From CAYFHQ01 sp964342805 (lineage in GTDB: Bacteria; Bacillota; Clostridia; Peptostreptococcales; Acidaminobacteraceae): DNA of 64,000 bases. Under the pieces are notes generated by a model, which was not told the origin of the DNA, did not search any database, and saw only the letters and a list, made by a program, of their open reading frames with translations. The stretch covers positions 40,603 through 104,602 of the forward strand of contig CAYFHQ010000002.1 in NCBI GenBank assembly GCA_964342805.1, in the 5' to 3' direction. This document shows, piece after piece, positions 24,613 to 33,108 of the stretch. The translations under genes and the position numbers were made by a program. Each line of letters begins with the position of its first letter. Positions within the stretch are counted from its first letter, which is position 1.

Positions 24613-26224
24613 AGCCTATGAGAAACTGGACATACGCTTTGTGCTGGACAAGGTCCAGGTCCACACCCCCTATGGGCGTGTAAAAAAACAAGCCATGAAG
24701 CCCTTTGGCAGGGACCAAGCCGAGGACCTAAACCGGGTCTTCGACTTAACGGAAGAGGCCATGGACATGATCGGCCGCCACCGCTATACCCTGGTGGAAG
24801 TCCGTAACCAGTTCAAACACATGAAGGACCTGACCGGGAGCCTGGAGCGTATTGCTGCTGGGGACCCCCTCACTGTTCCAGAATTGTTTGAGATCAAGTC
24901 CCTGGTCAAAGCCATGGGTGCAGTAGCAGGTGCCCTGGACCGAGCCGGTTGGAACCTAGCAGAAGACCACCGGGTGGAACGAATGGAAGCCGTAGAAGGC
25001 CTCCTGGACCCCGACGGACTGGGTGTCAACACCTTTTACCTCTACGATAGTTACTCACCGGACCTGGGCCGGGTTCGAGGCCAGCTCAAGGCTGTCGAAA
25101 GACAAATGAGAGCCGTCCTGAAAACCCTCCGTGTCCAAGTGGAAGACCGCTTAGGCATTCGCCTAAGACCCAACGGTGAAGTAACCGTCAGCAAGGACAA
25201 CGGCCCCCTACTGGAAAAACTGGCCGCTGACCCCCAGCTGACCTACAGCTCAGAAACCTACATGAACAAGACCTACCGGATTGCAGACACACCGGAAATC
25301 GACCTCCTCCGTAAGGAAAAAGAAGACCTACAAGGGGAGGAAGATGCGGTTTGTGCCCAGGTTCGCGCCTGGCTGACAGCAGAACTCTTGCAACATTTGT
25401 CAGACCTCAGGGTTAATATTGACGCAGTGGGAAACTTGGACCTCCTCCTGGCAAAAGCCTATTTTGCCCTGGGAACCAAGAGTGTTCGACCCCGCATTGT
25501 CACTGAGGGTGTGGTTTCCATAGTGGAAGGCCGTCACCTGAAAGTGGAAGACCGCCTGCGCAGGGAAGACAAGCCCTATACCCCCATTAGTCTACGGGTG
25601 GAAAGTGGCGTGACCTGCATTACTGGTGCCAACATGGGTGGAAAGACCGTGTCCCTCAAAATGTTGGGCATGTTAACCGTTGTCATGCAAATGGGATTGT
25701 TTGTACCAGCCGCATCAGCAGATTTGGGTTTACTGGACTTTGTCTTTGTCTCCATAGGAGACCTGCAAGACGCAGATATGGGCCTGTCCACCTTTGGTGC
25801 TGAAATCGTCAAGGTCCAAGAAGCTGTGAAAATGGCTGACGGACGGGGTTTAATCCTCATTGACGAGCTGGCCAGGGGGACCAATCCCAAAGAAGGCTAC
25901 GCCATCAGTAAGGCCTTGATGAACTACCTGAAGGAAAAGCCGTCTCTAACGGTCATCACCACTCATTTTGATGGTTTGGCCGATGACGAGGACATCCGTC
26001 ACTTGCAGGTGAGCGGGCTTTCAGGCCTGGACTTCAAGTCCATTCTGCTGGAATTACAAGATCAAGAAAAGGGGATGGATCTACTCCATGAACGGATGGA
26101 TTACACCCTGAAAGAAATACACAGCAACGAAGAAGTGCCCAAGGACGCGATTAACATTTCCCGTCTCATGGGTTTAAGCGAGAGTATATTACAGAATGCA
26201 AAAGACATTCTAAGCGACATGTAG
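24596..26224 (+). CDS. kamC: Lysine 5,6-aminomutase reactivase ATPase KamC (MutS-like)
   Basis: The 542-residue protein is MutS-like: a helical lever/clamp region (~50-290) leads into a MutS ATPase domain with Walker A TGANMGGKTVS near residue 345, LSTFGAEI near 397 and Walker B GLILIDELARGTNPKEG near 418. No mismatch-recognition domain is present. Together with KamB it is thought to reactivate the adenosylcobalamin-dependent KamDE mutase. GAGGAGGCGACC precedes ATG 24596, inside the end of kamB, so the two are translationally coupled. Confidence 0.85.
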   Translation: MILSTEAYEKLDIRFVLDKVQVHTPYGRVKKQAMKPFGRDQAEDLNRVFDLTEEAMDMIGRHRYTLVEVRNQFKHMKDLTGSLERIAAGDPLTVPELFEIKSLVKAMGAVAGALDRAGWNLAEDHRVERMEAVEGLLDPDGLGVNTFYLYDSYSPDLGRVRGQLKAVERQMRAVLKTLRVQVEDRLGIRLRPNGEVTVSKDNGPLLEKLAADPQLTYSSETYMNKTYRIADTPEIDLLRKEKEDLQGEEDAVCAQVRAWLTAELLQHLSDLRVNIDAVGNLDLLLAKAYFALGTKSVRPRIVTEGVVSIVEGRHLKVEDRLRREDKPYTPISLRVESGVTCITGANMGGKTVSLKMLGMLTVVMQMGLFVPAASADLGLLDFVFVSIGDLQDADMGLSTFGAEIVKVQEAVKMADGRGLILIDELARGTNPKEGYAISKALMNYLKEKPSLTVITTHFDGLADDEDIRHLQVSGLSGLDFKSILLELQDQEKGMDLLHERMDYTLKEIHSNEEVPKDAINISRLMGLSESILQNAKDILSDM

Positions 26225-26252
26225 CGCCAACACTGGCGTGAAGGAGGAAATC

Positions 26253-27806
26253 ATGAGCAAGTTGAACCTTGACTTTGGCTTAGTGGAAAAGGCCAGAGGT
26301 TCCGCAATGCGCATTGCAGAGGACATGCAGAACTTTATTGATCAGCATACCACTGTAACCGTTGAAAGAACCATTCTTCGACTACTGGGTGTTGACGGTG
26401 TAGACGAAACAGAACAACCCCTGCCAAACATTATCGTAGACCAAATGGTAGACGCAGGCAGCCTCAACATGGGTGCCGCTTACTGGATGGGCAACGCCAT
26501 GATCCAAACGGGCAAACAACCCCAGGAGATTGCTGAAATGGTGGGCCGAGGCGAGCTGAACATCACAGAGCTTTCCCAGGCGCCTGTTGCAGACATTCAA
26601 AAAGCCATTAACCCCATAGCAGTAGAAATGACAGACCGCATTGCAGCCAACCGCAAGGTCCGTGAAGACTTTATTGAAAATGTAGGAGAAGGTCCAAAGC
26701 CTTACCTATACGTAATCGTTGCAACGGGCAACATTTATGAGGACGTACTCCAGGCCCAGGCCGCTGCTCGCCAGGGTGCAGATATCATTGCCGTTATCCG
26801 TACAACTGCCCAGTCCCTTCTTGACTATGTACCTTATGGTGCAACCACTGAAGGCTTTGGTGGTACCTACGCTACCCAGGAAAACTTCCGCATTATGCGT
26901 AAGGCCCTGGACGAAGTTGGCGAGGAAGTGGGTCGCTACATCCGCCTATGTAACTACTGTTCTGGCCTATGTATGCCAGAGATCGCTGCCATGGGTGCCA
27001 TTGAGCGTCTGGACGTTATGCTAAACGACGCCCTATACGGTATTCTTTTCCGTGACATCAACATGCAGCGGACCATAGTGGACCAGTTCTTCTCCCGGGT
27101 GATCAACGGTTATGCAGGCGTAATCATCAATACAGGTGAGGACAACTACCTGACAACAGCAGACGCTGTTGAAGAAGCCCATACGGTACTGGCTTCCCAG
27201 TTCATCAACGAGGCCTTTGCCCTCAAGGCAGGCCTACCAGAAGAACAAATGGGTCTGGGCCATGCCTTTGAAATCAATCCTAACGTGAAAAATGGCTTCC
27301 TATTGGAGCTTTCCCAGGCACAAATGGCCAAGGAAATCTTCCCCAAAGCACCACTGAAGTACATGCCACCTACTAAATACAAGACGGGTAACATCTTTAA
27401 GGGTCACGTTCAGGACGCCCTTTTCAACATGGTTGCCATTACAACAGGCCAGAGCCTCCAGCTTCTTGGTATGTTGACAGAAGCCATCCACACGCCATAC
27501 CTGCAAGACCGTGCCCTATCCATTGAAAATGCACAGTATGTCTTCAACAACATGCGTGACCTGGGTGAGGAAATTGAGTTTAAGCAAGACGGCATGATCC
27601 AGAAGCGGGCTCAAAAAGTCCTTGCTGAGGCTACTGAAATGATTGAGCAGATCGAAAAAGACGGTCTATTCGATACCATTGAAGCAGGTAAGTTCGCAGG
27701 CGTGAAGCGTCCATTCGAGGGCGGTAAGGGTCTGAAAGGTACAACAACGAAGGCTGAAGGCTACTTCAACCCATTCATTCCACTGATGCTTGGAGGTGAC
27801 CGCTAA
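26253..27806 (+). CDS. kamD: Lysine 5,6-aminomutase alpha subunit
   Basis: KamD is the large PLP-domain TIM-barrel subunit of the adenosylcobalamin- and PLP-dependent mutase that turns beta-lysine into 3,5-diaminohexanoate. The 517-residue protein matches the family's length. It contains the blocks LVEKARGSAMRIAEDMQ at the N-terminus, YGATTEGFGGTYATQENFRI near residue 205 and SRVINGYAGVIINTGEDNY near 285. GTGAAGGAGG precedes ATG 26253, so I reject the GTG five codons earlier. It is followed by kamE with a one-base TAATG overlap, ensuring equal subunit synthesis. Confidence 0.95.
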   Translation: MSKLNLDFGLVEKARGSAMRIAEDMQNFIDQHTTVTVERTILRLLGVDGVDETEQPLPNIIVDQMVDAGSLNMGAAYWMGNAMIQTGKQPQEIAEMVGRGELNITELSQAPVADIQKAINPIAVEMTDRIAANRKVREDFIENVGEGPKPYLYVIVATGNIYEDVLQAQAAARQGADIIAVIRTTAQSLLDYVPYGATTEGFGGTYATQENFRIMRKALDEVGEEVGRYIRLCNYCSGLCMPEIAAMGAIERLDVMLNDALYGILFRDINMQRTIVDQFFSRVINGYAGVIINTGEDNYLTTADAVEEAHTVLASQFINEAFALKAGLPEEQMGLGHAFEINPNVKNGFLLELSQAQMAKEIFPKAPLKYMPPTKYKTGNIFKGHVQDALFNMVAITTGQSLQLLGMLTEAIHTPYLQDRALSIENAQYVFNNMRDLGEEIEFKQDGMIQKRAQKVLAEATEMIEQIEKDGLFDTIEAGKFAGVKRPFEGGKGLKGTTTKAEGYFNPFIPLMLGGDR

Positions 27807-28576
27807 TGTCTGCTAACAATATCGATCTAAGCAAGGTAAAACCATACGGTGACACCCTAAACGATGGCCGTATGCAGTTTTCCTTTACCCTACCTGTACC
27901 TTGTACAGAGGAGTCCAAGGAAGCCGCTCGTCAGCTTCTCATGAAGATGGGCGTTGAAGAACCTGCAGTGGTTGACGCCATGGACCTAGGCATCGGCTAC
28001 ACCATGTTCACCATGTACGGAACAACAACACATTCCGTTGACTATACAGCAATCGAAGTACCTAAGGTAGACGTAGACATCATGGACAAGTACGGGGTGG
28101 AGGACTTCATTAAGGAGAATATCGACCGCGAGCTGACTTTTGTTGGTGCTTGTACAGGTACCGATGCCCACACTGTAGGCATTGACGCCATCATGAACAT
28201 GAAGGGGTACGATGGTCACTATGGCCTAGAGCGCTATAATGGCATTGAGGCTGTTAACATGGGATCTCAGGTTCCCAACGAAGAGCTGATTGCCAAGGCC
28301 ATTGAACTCAATGCAGACGCCATTATCGTTTCCCAGGTGGTAACACAAAAGGACGTACACATTCCAAACCTAACGAATTTGATTGAACTGCTGGAAGCTG
28401 AAGGCATCCGTGACAAGATTGTGGTTTGCTGTGGTGGTCCTCGTGTCAGCCACGAACTGGCCAAGGAACTTGGCTATGACGCTGGTTTTGGCCCAGGTAC
28501 CTTCGCTGAGCACGTTGCTTCTTTCGTGGTAAACGAAATTGTGGACCGTGACCTGGTGAAGCGGGACAAGCTGTAA
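27806..28576 (+). CDS. kamE: Lysine 5,6-aminomutase beta subunit (cobalamin-binding)
   Basis: KamE is the small subunit that carries adenosylcobalamin in base-off/His-on form. The 256-residue protein has the DxHxxG motif as TDAHTVG near residue 117, then the Rossmann-like B12 fold with VNMGSQVPNEEL and IVVCCGGPRVSHELA near 207. GGAGGTGACC precedes the ATG. The operon ends here: the next pathway genes, kce and kal, and the CoA-transferase and lysine permease genes are not in this window. Confidence 0.95.
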   Translation: MSANNIDLSKVKPYGDTLNDGRMQFSFTLPVPCTEESKEAARQLLMKMGVEEPAVVDAMDLGIGYTMFTMYGTTTHSVDYTAIEVPKVDVDIMDKYGVEDFIKENIDRELTFVGACTGTDAHTVGIDAIMNMKGYDGHYGLERYNGIEAVNMGSQVPNEELIAKAIELNADAIIVSQVVTQKDVHIPNLTNLIELLEAEGIRDKIVVCCGGPRVSHELAKELGYDAGFGPGTFAEHVASFVVNEIVDRDLVKRDKL

Positions 28577-28708
28577 AGCTACAAGCAAGACAAGGGCAAG
28601 ATAAGCCCAAGACCTGAATCGCGTACGGTGGTCTCGTCGACGCACACGACGAACTTGTGGCCATTGCACATAAAACTGAACCACGGGTTCGGTACACACG
28701 TATAGAAA

Positions 28709-28751
28709 GACCCTGGACGTCCGTTAAAGCGGATGGCCAGGGTCTTTTGTT
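28709..28751 (+). terminator. Terminator of the kam operon
   Basis: GACCCTGG (28709-28716) pairs with CCAGGGTC (28737-28744), with an inner TCCG/CGGA helix, followed by TTTTG. The ~130 bases between the kamE stop and this hairpin contain no gene that I recognise. Confidence 0.8.
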
Positions 28752-28797
28752 TGTTTTTAACTGGTTTCTGAATGACCAAGGGATATGGGGGAATAGG

Positions 28798-29019
28798 CTA
28801 TTTGGCCAGCTCTGCTTTGATTTTCTCCAGGAGCTGGTCACCGTCTTCCGCTTCAATCATTTCCCGGTCTACAAAAACATAGGCACCGGACGAGCAGGCG
28901 TCGCATTCTCCCCAGCAGCCAGCGGATTCGACTTCCAGGGGAAAGAGCTTGGCGGCTTCCTGGACAGCTTCTTCGGTTCCGTAGCCAAAGTTGTTTTCAC
29001 AGTAACGAATGGTTTTCAT
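28798..29019 (-). CDS. DUF1450 (YuzB-like) small cysteine protein
   Basis: The 73-residue protein has the DUF1450 pattern: IRYCENNFGYGTEE at the N-terminus, then a cysteine group GCWGECDACSSGAYVFV near residues 34-50. The four cysteines may bind Fe-S or metal. The family function is unknown. AAAGGA precedes ATG 29019. It is divergent from the ferredoxin-domain gene, with a dyad operator-like sequence between them. Confidence 0.7.
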   Translation of the reverse strand: MKTIRYCENNFGYGTEEAVQEAAKLFPLEVESAGCWGECDACSSGAYVFVDREMIEAEDGDQLLEKIKAELAK

Positions 29020-29066
29020 GGTGGTTCCTTTCTATGGTAAGTACCGATTGACACTGGGAATTATAA

Positions 29067-29081
29067 TGAGAACAGTTCTCA
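29067..29081. promoter_or_regulatory. Perfect 15-bp dyad TGAGAAC-A-GTTCTCA
   Basis: The inverted repeat lies in the divergent region between the DUF1450 and ferredoxin-domain genes, next to TTATAAT. It has the look of a repressor operator. The protein that binds is unknown. Confidence 0.4.
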
Positions 29082-29245
29082 CGAAGAGGACTATATCAAA
29101 GCGGACTAAAATAGTAAAGAATTGATAGGACTTTAACAGGGCGGGCGCATCGGGTGGATGAATAGAAAACACATATGTACTATTGTTTATGTTTATGACG
29201 AAAGGGTAATTGTGGAAGAAGGGGTACAGAGAAAAGGGGGATTCC

Positions 29246-30496
29246 ATGGCACACCATACGGCCAAAGCGGCCTACGACCAACTGGTCAACCGACTCAACA
29301 AGTTTCCACAGGGGGCACCACCGTCAGAGACACTCTATCAAATCTTAAAAATGCTTTTTTCCGAGGAGGAAGCCAGCCTGGTGGCCAAGTTGCCAATAAG
29401 GGCATTCACGGCCAAGGAAGCTGCCAAGCGGTGGGGAGAAAACAAGGAAAAAACAGAAGAGGTCCTACGGGGCCTGGCCAGCCGGTGCATTTTGCTGGAC
29501 ATACGGACCGACGAGGAAGTCCACTATGTCCTACCACCACCCATGGCCGGATTTTTCGAGTTTTCCATGATGCGTCTGCGGGGAGACGTGGACCAAAAAC
29601 TCTTGGGCCAGCTCTATTACCAATACCTCAACGTGGAAGAGGACTTCGTGAAGGAGCTCTTCACAGGTACAGACACCAAGTTGGGCAGGGCTTATGTTAA
29701 CGAAGGTGTCCTTAGTTCAGACCAGGAGATCACCACTCTGGATTTTGAACGGGCCTCCCATGTCATTGCTGATTCCAAGCACATGGGGATTAGCATGTGC
29801 TACTGCCGTCATAAAATGGAACATGCGGGAACGGTATGTGACGCCCCTATGGACATCTGCATGACCTTTGGCAACACGGCAGACGCCCTTATTCGAAGCG
29901 GCTACGCCCGCCGGGTGGACAAGTCAGAGGGCATGGAACTGCTCCATGAAGCCTATGAGAACAACCTGGTTCAGTTTGGAGAAAACGTTCGAACCGGTGT
30001 GAATTTTATCTGCAACTGTTGTGGTTGCTGTTGTGAGGCCTTACTGGCCCAGAAACGTTTTGCCTACCTCAATCCCATTGTAACCACCAAGTATTTGGCA
30101 GTTATCGACCAAGACGACTGTGTCAACTGCGGCAAGTGCGTGAAGGCCTGTCCGATCAATGCCATCGACGGTGACGACCAGGGTACAGAAGTGGTGTCTA
30201 ACCTTTGTATTGGGTGCGGGGTCTGCCTGCGAAACTGCCCGACCAAGGCCCTTGGCTTTGTGGAGCGGGAAGAGCGGATTATCACCCCAGCCAATTCAGT
30301 TCACCGGGTTGTGTTAATGGCCATTGACCGGGGCCAACTCCAGGACCTGATTTTTGATAACGATGCGCTCATGAGCCACCGGGCCATGGCCGCTATTTTA
30401 TCGGCTGTGCTGAAGTTGTCACCTGTAAAGCGGGCCCTGGCTTCTGACCAGGTGCGGTCGGTGTATTTGGAGCGGTTGATTGAACGGGTGATGTAA
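29246..30496 (+). CDS. 4Fe-4S dicluster ferredoxin-domain protein
   Basis: The 416-residue protein has an N-terminal winged-helix-like part (~1-110) and a central cysteine-rich zone (MCYCRHKM near 187, CNCCGCCCEALL near 262). It ends in two ferredoxin clusters, CVNCGKCVKACP near 291 and CIGCGVCLRNCP near 320. This layout resembles clostridial (4Fe-4S)-binding proteins found near electron-transfer or cobalamin-dependent enzymes. The partner is unknown. ATG 29246 follows AAAAGGGGGATTCC. It is preferred to the GTG at 29210. Confidence 0.75.
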   Translation: MAHHTAKAAYDQLVNRLNKFPQGAPPSETLYQILKMLFSEEEASLVAKLPIRAFTAKEAAKRWGENKEKTEEVLRGLASRCILLDIRTDEEVHYVLPPPMAGFFEFSMMRLRGDVDQKLLGQLYYQYLNVEEDFVKELFTGTDTKLGRAYVNEGVLSSDQEITTLDFERASHVIADSKHMGISMCYCRHKMEHAGTVCDAPMDICMTFGNTADALIRSGYARRVDKSEGMELLHEAYENNLVQFGENVRTGVNFICNCCGCCCEALLAQKRFAYLNPIVTTKYLAVIDQDDCVNCGKCVKACPINAIDGDDQGTEVVSNLCIGCGVCLRNCPTKALGFVEREERIITPANSVHRVVLMAIDRGQLQDLIFDNDALMSHRAMAAILSAVLKLSPVKRALASDQVRSVYLERLIERVM

Positions 30497-30550
30497 GACT
30501 TGAATACATGCAAACCAAATATTGAAGAATGAAATGCTGATAGTAAAGAA

Positions 30551-30581
30551 GGGTGAGACCTATACAGTCTCACCCTTTTTG
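30551..30581. terminator. Bidirectional terminator
   Basis: GGGTGAGAC (30551-30559) pairs with GTCTCACCC (30567-30575), flanked by TTTTTG on the right and AAGAA on the left. It serves the convergent ferredoxin-domain and diguanylate cyclase genes. Confidence 0.85.
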
Positions 30582-30591
30582 TGTTCTGGTT

Positions 30592-31620
30592 TTATGCTAT
30601 GGCGGTTAGCTGATTACGGCCATTGGCTTTAGACTGGTAAAGGCCTTCGTCGGCCTGGTGGATCAGTTGGTCTAGGCTTTGGCCCGTCTGTCTGGTGGAC
30701 ACACCAAGGCTGATGGTCAGGTGGATGCCCTTGGGAAAGACCTCTTGGTCGACCGCCACTCGGATTTGTTCTGCTCTGGTTTGGGCAAGGGAGGCTGGTT
30801 CATTGAGGGCTACAAGGAATTCCTCACCGCCCCACCTGTAGATGTGGTGGTTTCCAGGAAGGGTTTCCTGAACAATCTGGCTCATTTGCTGTAAGACCTG
30901 GTCACCGATGGTGTGGCCATATTGGTCATTGACCTGCTTGAAGTGGTCAATATCAAAAAGGATCACTGATAGAGTTTCCTGGTCGTTTTCAAATTGCTCA
31001 TAAAAATGCCTGCGGTTGAGGAGGCCAGTCAAGGGATCCGTATAGGCCTGTTGGGATAAGCGCTCGATGGAGGAAATATCCCGTTCGATAATGCCAATTA
31101 AAAAATGGATGGACACACAGATCATGGCGTAGAGGATGAAGCTATAGACCACCTGGGTAAAGCCCCTAAAGGACATGAGTCCCTGGTCCACTTGGAGAAG
31201 ACTCCAGTAGACGCGTATGATAAATAGGGCGGAAAAACCAAAGAGACCCAAGTAGTATTGAAGCTTATGGGTTTGAACCACAGCGATGGTAATCAAACAT
31301 AGGGCGGTCATCATATAAAACTGAAAGGCTTCTGGATACCACATGATCATAATAGTTCGGCCCAGGCCAGCAATAATGAGCAGGCTGATGGTAATGTCAA
31401 TGTGTCCCTTGTAGAAGAGGGTATAGAGGCCCATGAAGGCGATGATAAACCCGCCAGTTTCAATGAGTTTTGTAGGTGTGTAACCAATAAAAAAGCCCTC
31501 TAGGGCCATGATTACAATCATGGCGATGAGTACGATGGTTAGAAAATATGCTGTATACTCAGCTTTCTTTCGAATATAGGTCGACGAAGTTTGGTAGCTA
31601 TGTGTTAGTCTTGAAAACAT
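30592..31620 (-). CDS. Membrane diguanylate cyclase (GGDEF)
   Basis: The 342-residue protein has about six transmembrane helices (~20-175) and a C-terminal GGDEF domain (~185-342). Signature elements are DPLTGLLNRRHF, FDIDHFKQVNDQYGH and the active-site RWGGEEFLV, so synthesis of c-di-GMP from two GTP is expected. The membrane part has no recognised ligand fold. ATG 31620 follows GGAGGGTTC; the longer start at 31653 has none. It lies downstream of the 51-aa zinc-ribbon gene but is separated from it by a terminator. Confidence 0.9.
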   Translation of the reverse strand: MFSRLTHSYQTSSTYIRKKAEYTAYFLTIVLIAMIVIMALEGFFIGYTPTKLIETGGFIIAFMGLYTLFYKGHIDITISLLIIAGLGRTIMIMWYPEAFQFYMMTALCLITIAVVQTHKLQYYLGLFGFSALFIIRVYWSLLQVDQGLMSFRGFTQVVYSFILYAMICVSIHFLIGIIERDISSIERLSQQAYTDPLTGLLNRRHFYEQFENDQETLSVILFDIDHFKQVNDQYGHTIGDQVLQQMSQIVQETLPGNHHIYRWGGEEFLVALNEPASLAQTRAEQIRVAVDQEVFPKGIHLTISLGVSTRQTGQSLDQLIHQADEGLYQSKANGRNQLTAIA

Positions 31621-31708
31621 GAACCCTCCAATATGTACAATTCCAGTATACACGGCTTTGGGCCAAGGCGAAAAGGATTGTGATGAGTAGGACTCAAAAA
31701 AAGAGAAA

Positions 31709-31855
31709 AGGCGCCTTGTCGAGGGGCGCCTCAGCTGAGAATTTTTCTACAGTCTCTGTGGGATCGGCTTCATCCGATCTTGTTGAAAGTACCTTGTCGA
31801 GGGGTACCTTCTGTGAAACAAGCGAAATTGCTAATGTCCAGAGCGTTGATGCTCT
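31709..31855 (-). terminator. Run of four hairpins ending in a terminator after the zinc-ribbon gene
   Basis: Read on the minus strand, hairpins at 31840-31855, 31789-31807, 31762-31779 and 31709-31731 follow the small gene. The last is a 7-bp GC stem followed by TTTTCTCTTTTTTT, a strong terminator. The 31709 and 31789 hairpins have the same 9-base loop (plus strand TTGTCGAGG) but different stems. Confidence 0.75.
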
Positions 31856-31876
31856 TGATCCAGTGGTGATACCCAA

Positions 31877-32032
31877 TTACTCTAGGCCCAAGGCTTCGTC
31901 TACGCATGCCTGGCAGATGGTCTTTGCTTTGAAGTCTCTGAGTTTGTCTTCACTTTTGCAAATTACACAGTGTGGGCGGTTGGCCAGTTCTTGCATTTCT
32001 TTTAGGTTTGCTTTGGGTAGTGTTGTAGTCAT
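31877..32032 (-). CDS. 51-residue zinc-ribbon protein
   Basis: The frame from ATG 32032 to TAA 31877 follows AAGGAGAAGAAA. It encodes a polar N-terminus and two CxxC pairs, HCVICKSED and TICQACVDEA, about 19 residues apart. This is a treble-clef/zinc-ribbon arrangement like that of the sigma-G inhibitor Gin (CsfB), but the match is too short to claim. It is a single-gene unit ended by the hairpin run. Function unknown. Confidence 0.6.
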   Translation of the reverse strand: MTTTLPKANLKEMQELANRPHCVICKSEDKLRDFKAKTICQACVDEALGLE

Positions 32033-32232
32033 TTTCTTCTCCTTGTCTGCTTAAACATAGTTCTTGACGAATGTCAAGGTCCGATTGTACGTGTTCAGTG
32101 ACCAATCGTGTAATAAATTGAAGTTTTACATAAATATGGAAACTAAATAGATAAAAAAGAATGTGAAATAGATTCACATTTTATTTACAAACGGTCCATA
32201 GTCTCTTCATAATTGGTAGGTATACTAAGAGT

Positions 32233-32450
32233 GTCTTAAGGATAAGGCAACCCAACCAAAACCTGATCCGTGGGGGGCTGGTCACTCCCCACACCCCGTT
32301 AACTGCTTGTTGATCCCAGAGGATCAGCAGTTGAATATAAAACCCCCTCGAAATGATCTCATAGTCCCCCTATGAGAAAATAGCAAAAGCATTCAATCAT
32401 GTTGAATAGCTCCCTCTTGAAAGCCGACGTTACCCCCGTCGGTTTTCTTT
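32233..32450 (+). ncRNA. Candidate small RNA with C-rich loops
   Basis: A TATACT box (32221-32226) precedes ~215 bases with no frame but with five stems: 32270-32292, 32301-32332 (12 bp with a 4-nt bulge, CAGA loop), 32357-32377 (8 bp, loop TCCCC), 32391-32407 and the terminator 32421-32446 (loop TTACCCC) followed by TTTTCTTT. Unpaired C-tracts occur at 32293-32297, 32343-32347, 32366-32369, 32411-32415 and 32433-32436. C-rich loops that pair with G-rich ribosome sites are known from Firmicute regulatory RNAs such as RsaE. A clear -35 box is lacking. Confidence 0.6.
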
Positions 32451-32889
32451 GTGTTCACAACTAAGACCAGTATACACGAAATCGCTAAAATTGAAAAGTA
32501 AAATTATTCCAAAAGCGAAGAAAAATTAGAAAAATATGGGTAGGGGGTAGGAGGCCGAAACAAAGATCAATGACTCAGTGTCTATAAAATGGCTTCCACC
32601 TAGGTCAGAGGTGGCATAAACAAGCCCCTGAAGCCTGCACTTAGGTCAAGATAGGTGGAACAAACTTGATAGAAAGTGTAGGAATTTTTCGAAATGGACA
32701 CAGGTTGTACACATCACCGTGGTACGCTATACATGTCATACAAGACAACCCAAACATATGATGCAGTAGAGGTTTGCCCGAACCTCTACACCCCGAAACG
32801 ACGTTGCGGTGTAGCTTTGATATTCGACGATGAAGAGCTAGCACCGCAAAACCCTTTTTTGGGTTCAGCAACTGTATTTTTGTCCGATA
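32451..32889. other. Non-coding stretch with inverted repeats
   Basis: No gene is supported here. Visible are a hairpin CCACCT/AGGTGG around 32596-32615, an 8-bp stem TAGAGGTT/AACCTCTA (32767-32774 with 32781-32788), and CTACACC/GGTGTAG (32786-32792 with 32808-32814). The last two share bases and so exclude each other. AACCC-T6-GGGTT follows near 32860. Confidence 0.4.
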
Positions 32890-33108
32890 CTGCGTTGCTG
32901 TTGGAACCCGCAAATGCTCACGTACCGAGGTACGCTCCGCTTTGCTGAACCCAACGCGCCTTGTCTCGAACAAAACTACAGCTGCTGAACGGTTTTTGGC
33001 TGACTCTGCGTTATTGTTGGAACCTGCAAATGCTCACGTACTGAAGTACGCTCCGGTTTGCAGAACCCAACACGCCTTGATTCAACCAAATCTACAAGCG
33101 CAGAACGG
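32890..33108. repeat. Two tandem copies of a 116-bp-period repeat
   Basis: The 74-base cores at 32890-32963 and 33006-33079 agree at 66 of 74 positions by hand count. Each contains an imperfect dyad centred on CACGTAC-GA-GTACGCTCC and flanked by GCAAA and TTTGC. The copies differ partly at paired positions. Minus-strand frames here (such as one reading SVREHL in both copies) are repeat by-products, not genes. Confidence 0.75.

Noticed and set aside
20860..28576. Ornithine degradation cluster (ord/ort/ora), first thought because arc genes are nearby
   Set aside because: kdd, a 416-aa lysine 2,3-aminomutase and the KamB/KamC pair identify lysine fermentation; no AKP thiolase genes are present.
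31694..31876. 60-residue minus-strand frame with repeated PLDK
   Set aside because: It starts at TTG directly after the zinc-ribbon stop without a ribosome site, and the repeat is the identical hairpin loop translated.
32890..33108. CRISPR array
   Set aside because: Only two copies, 116-bp period and similar sequence across the whole unit, not short repeats with unique spacers; no cas genes.
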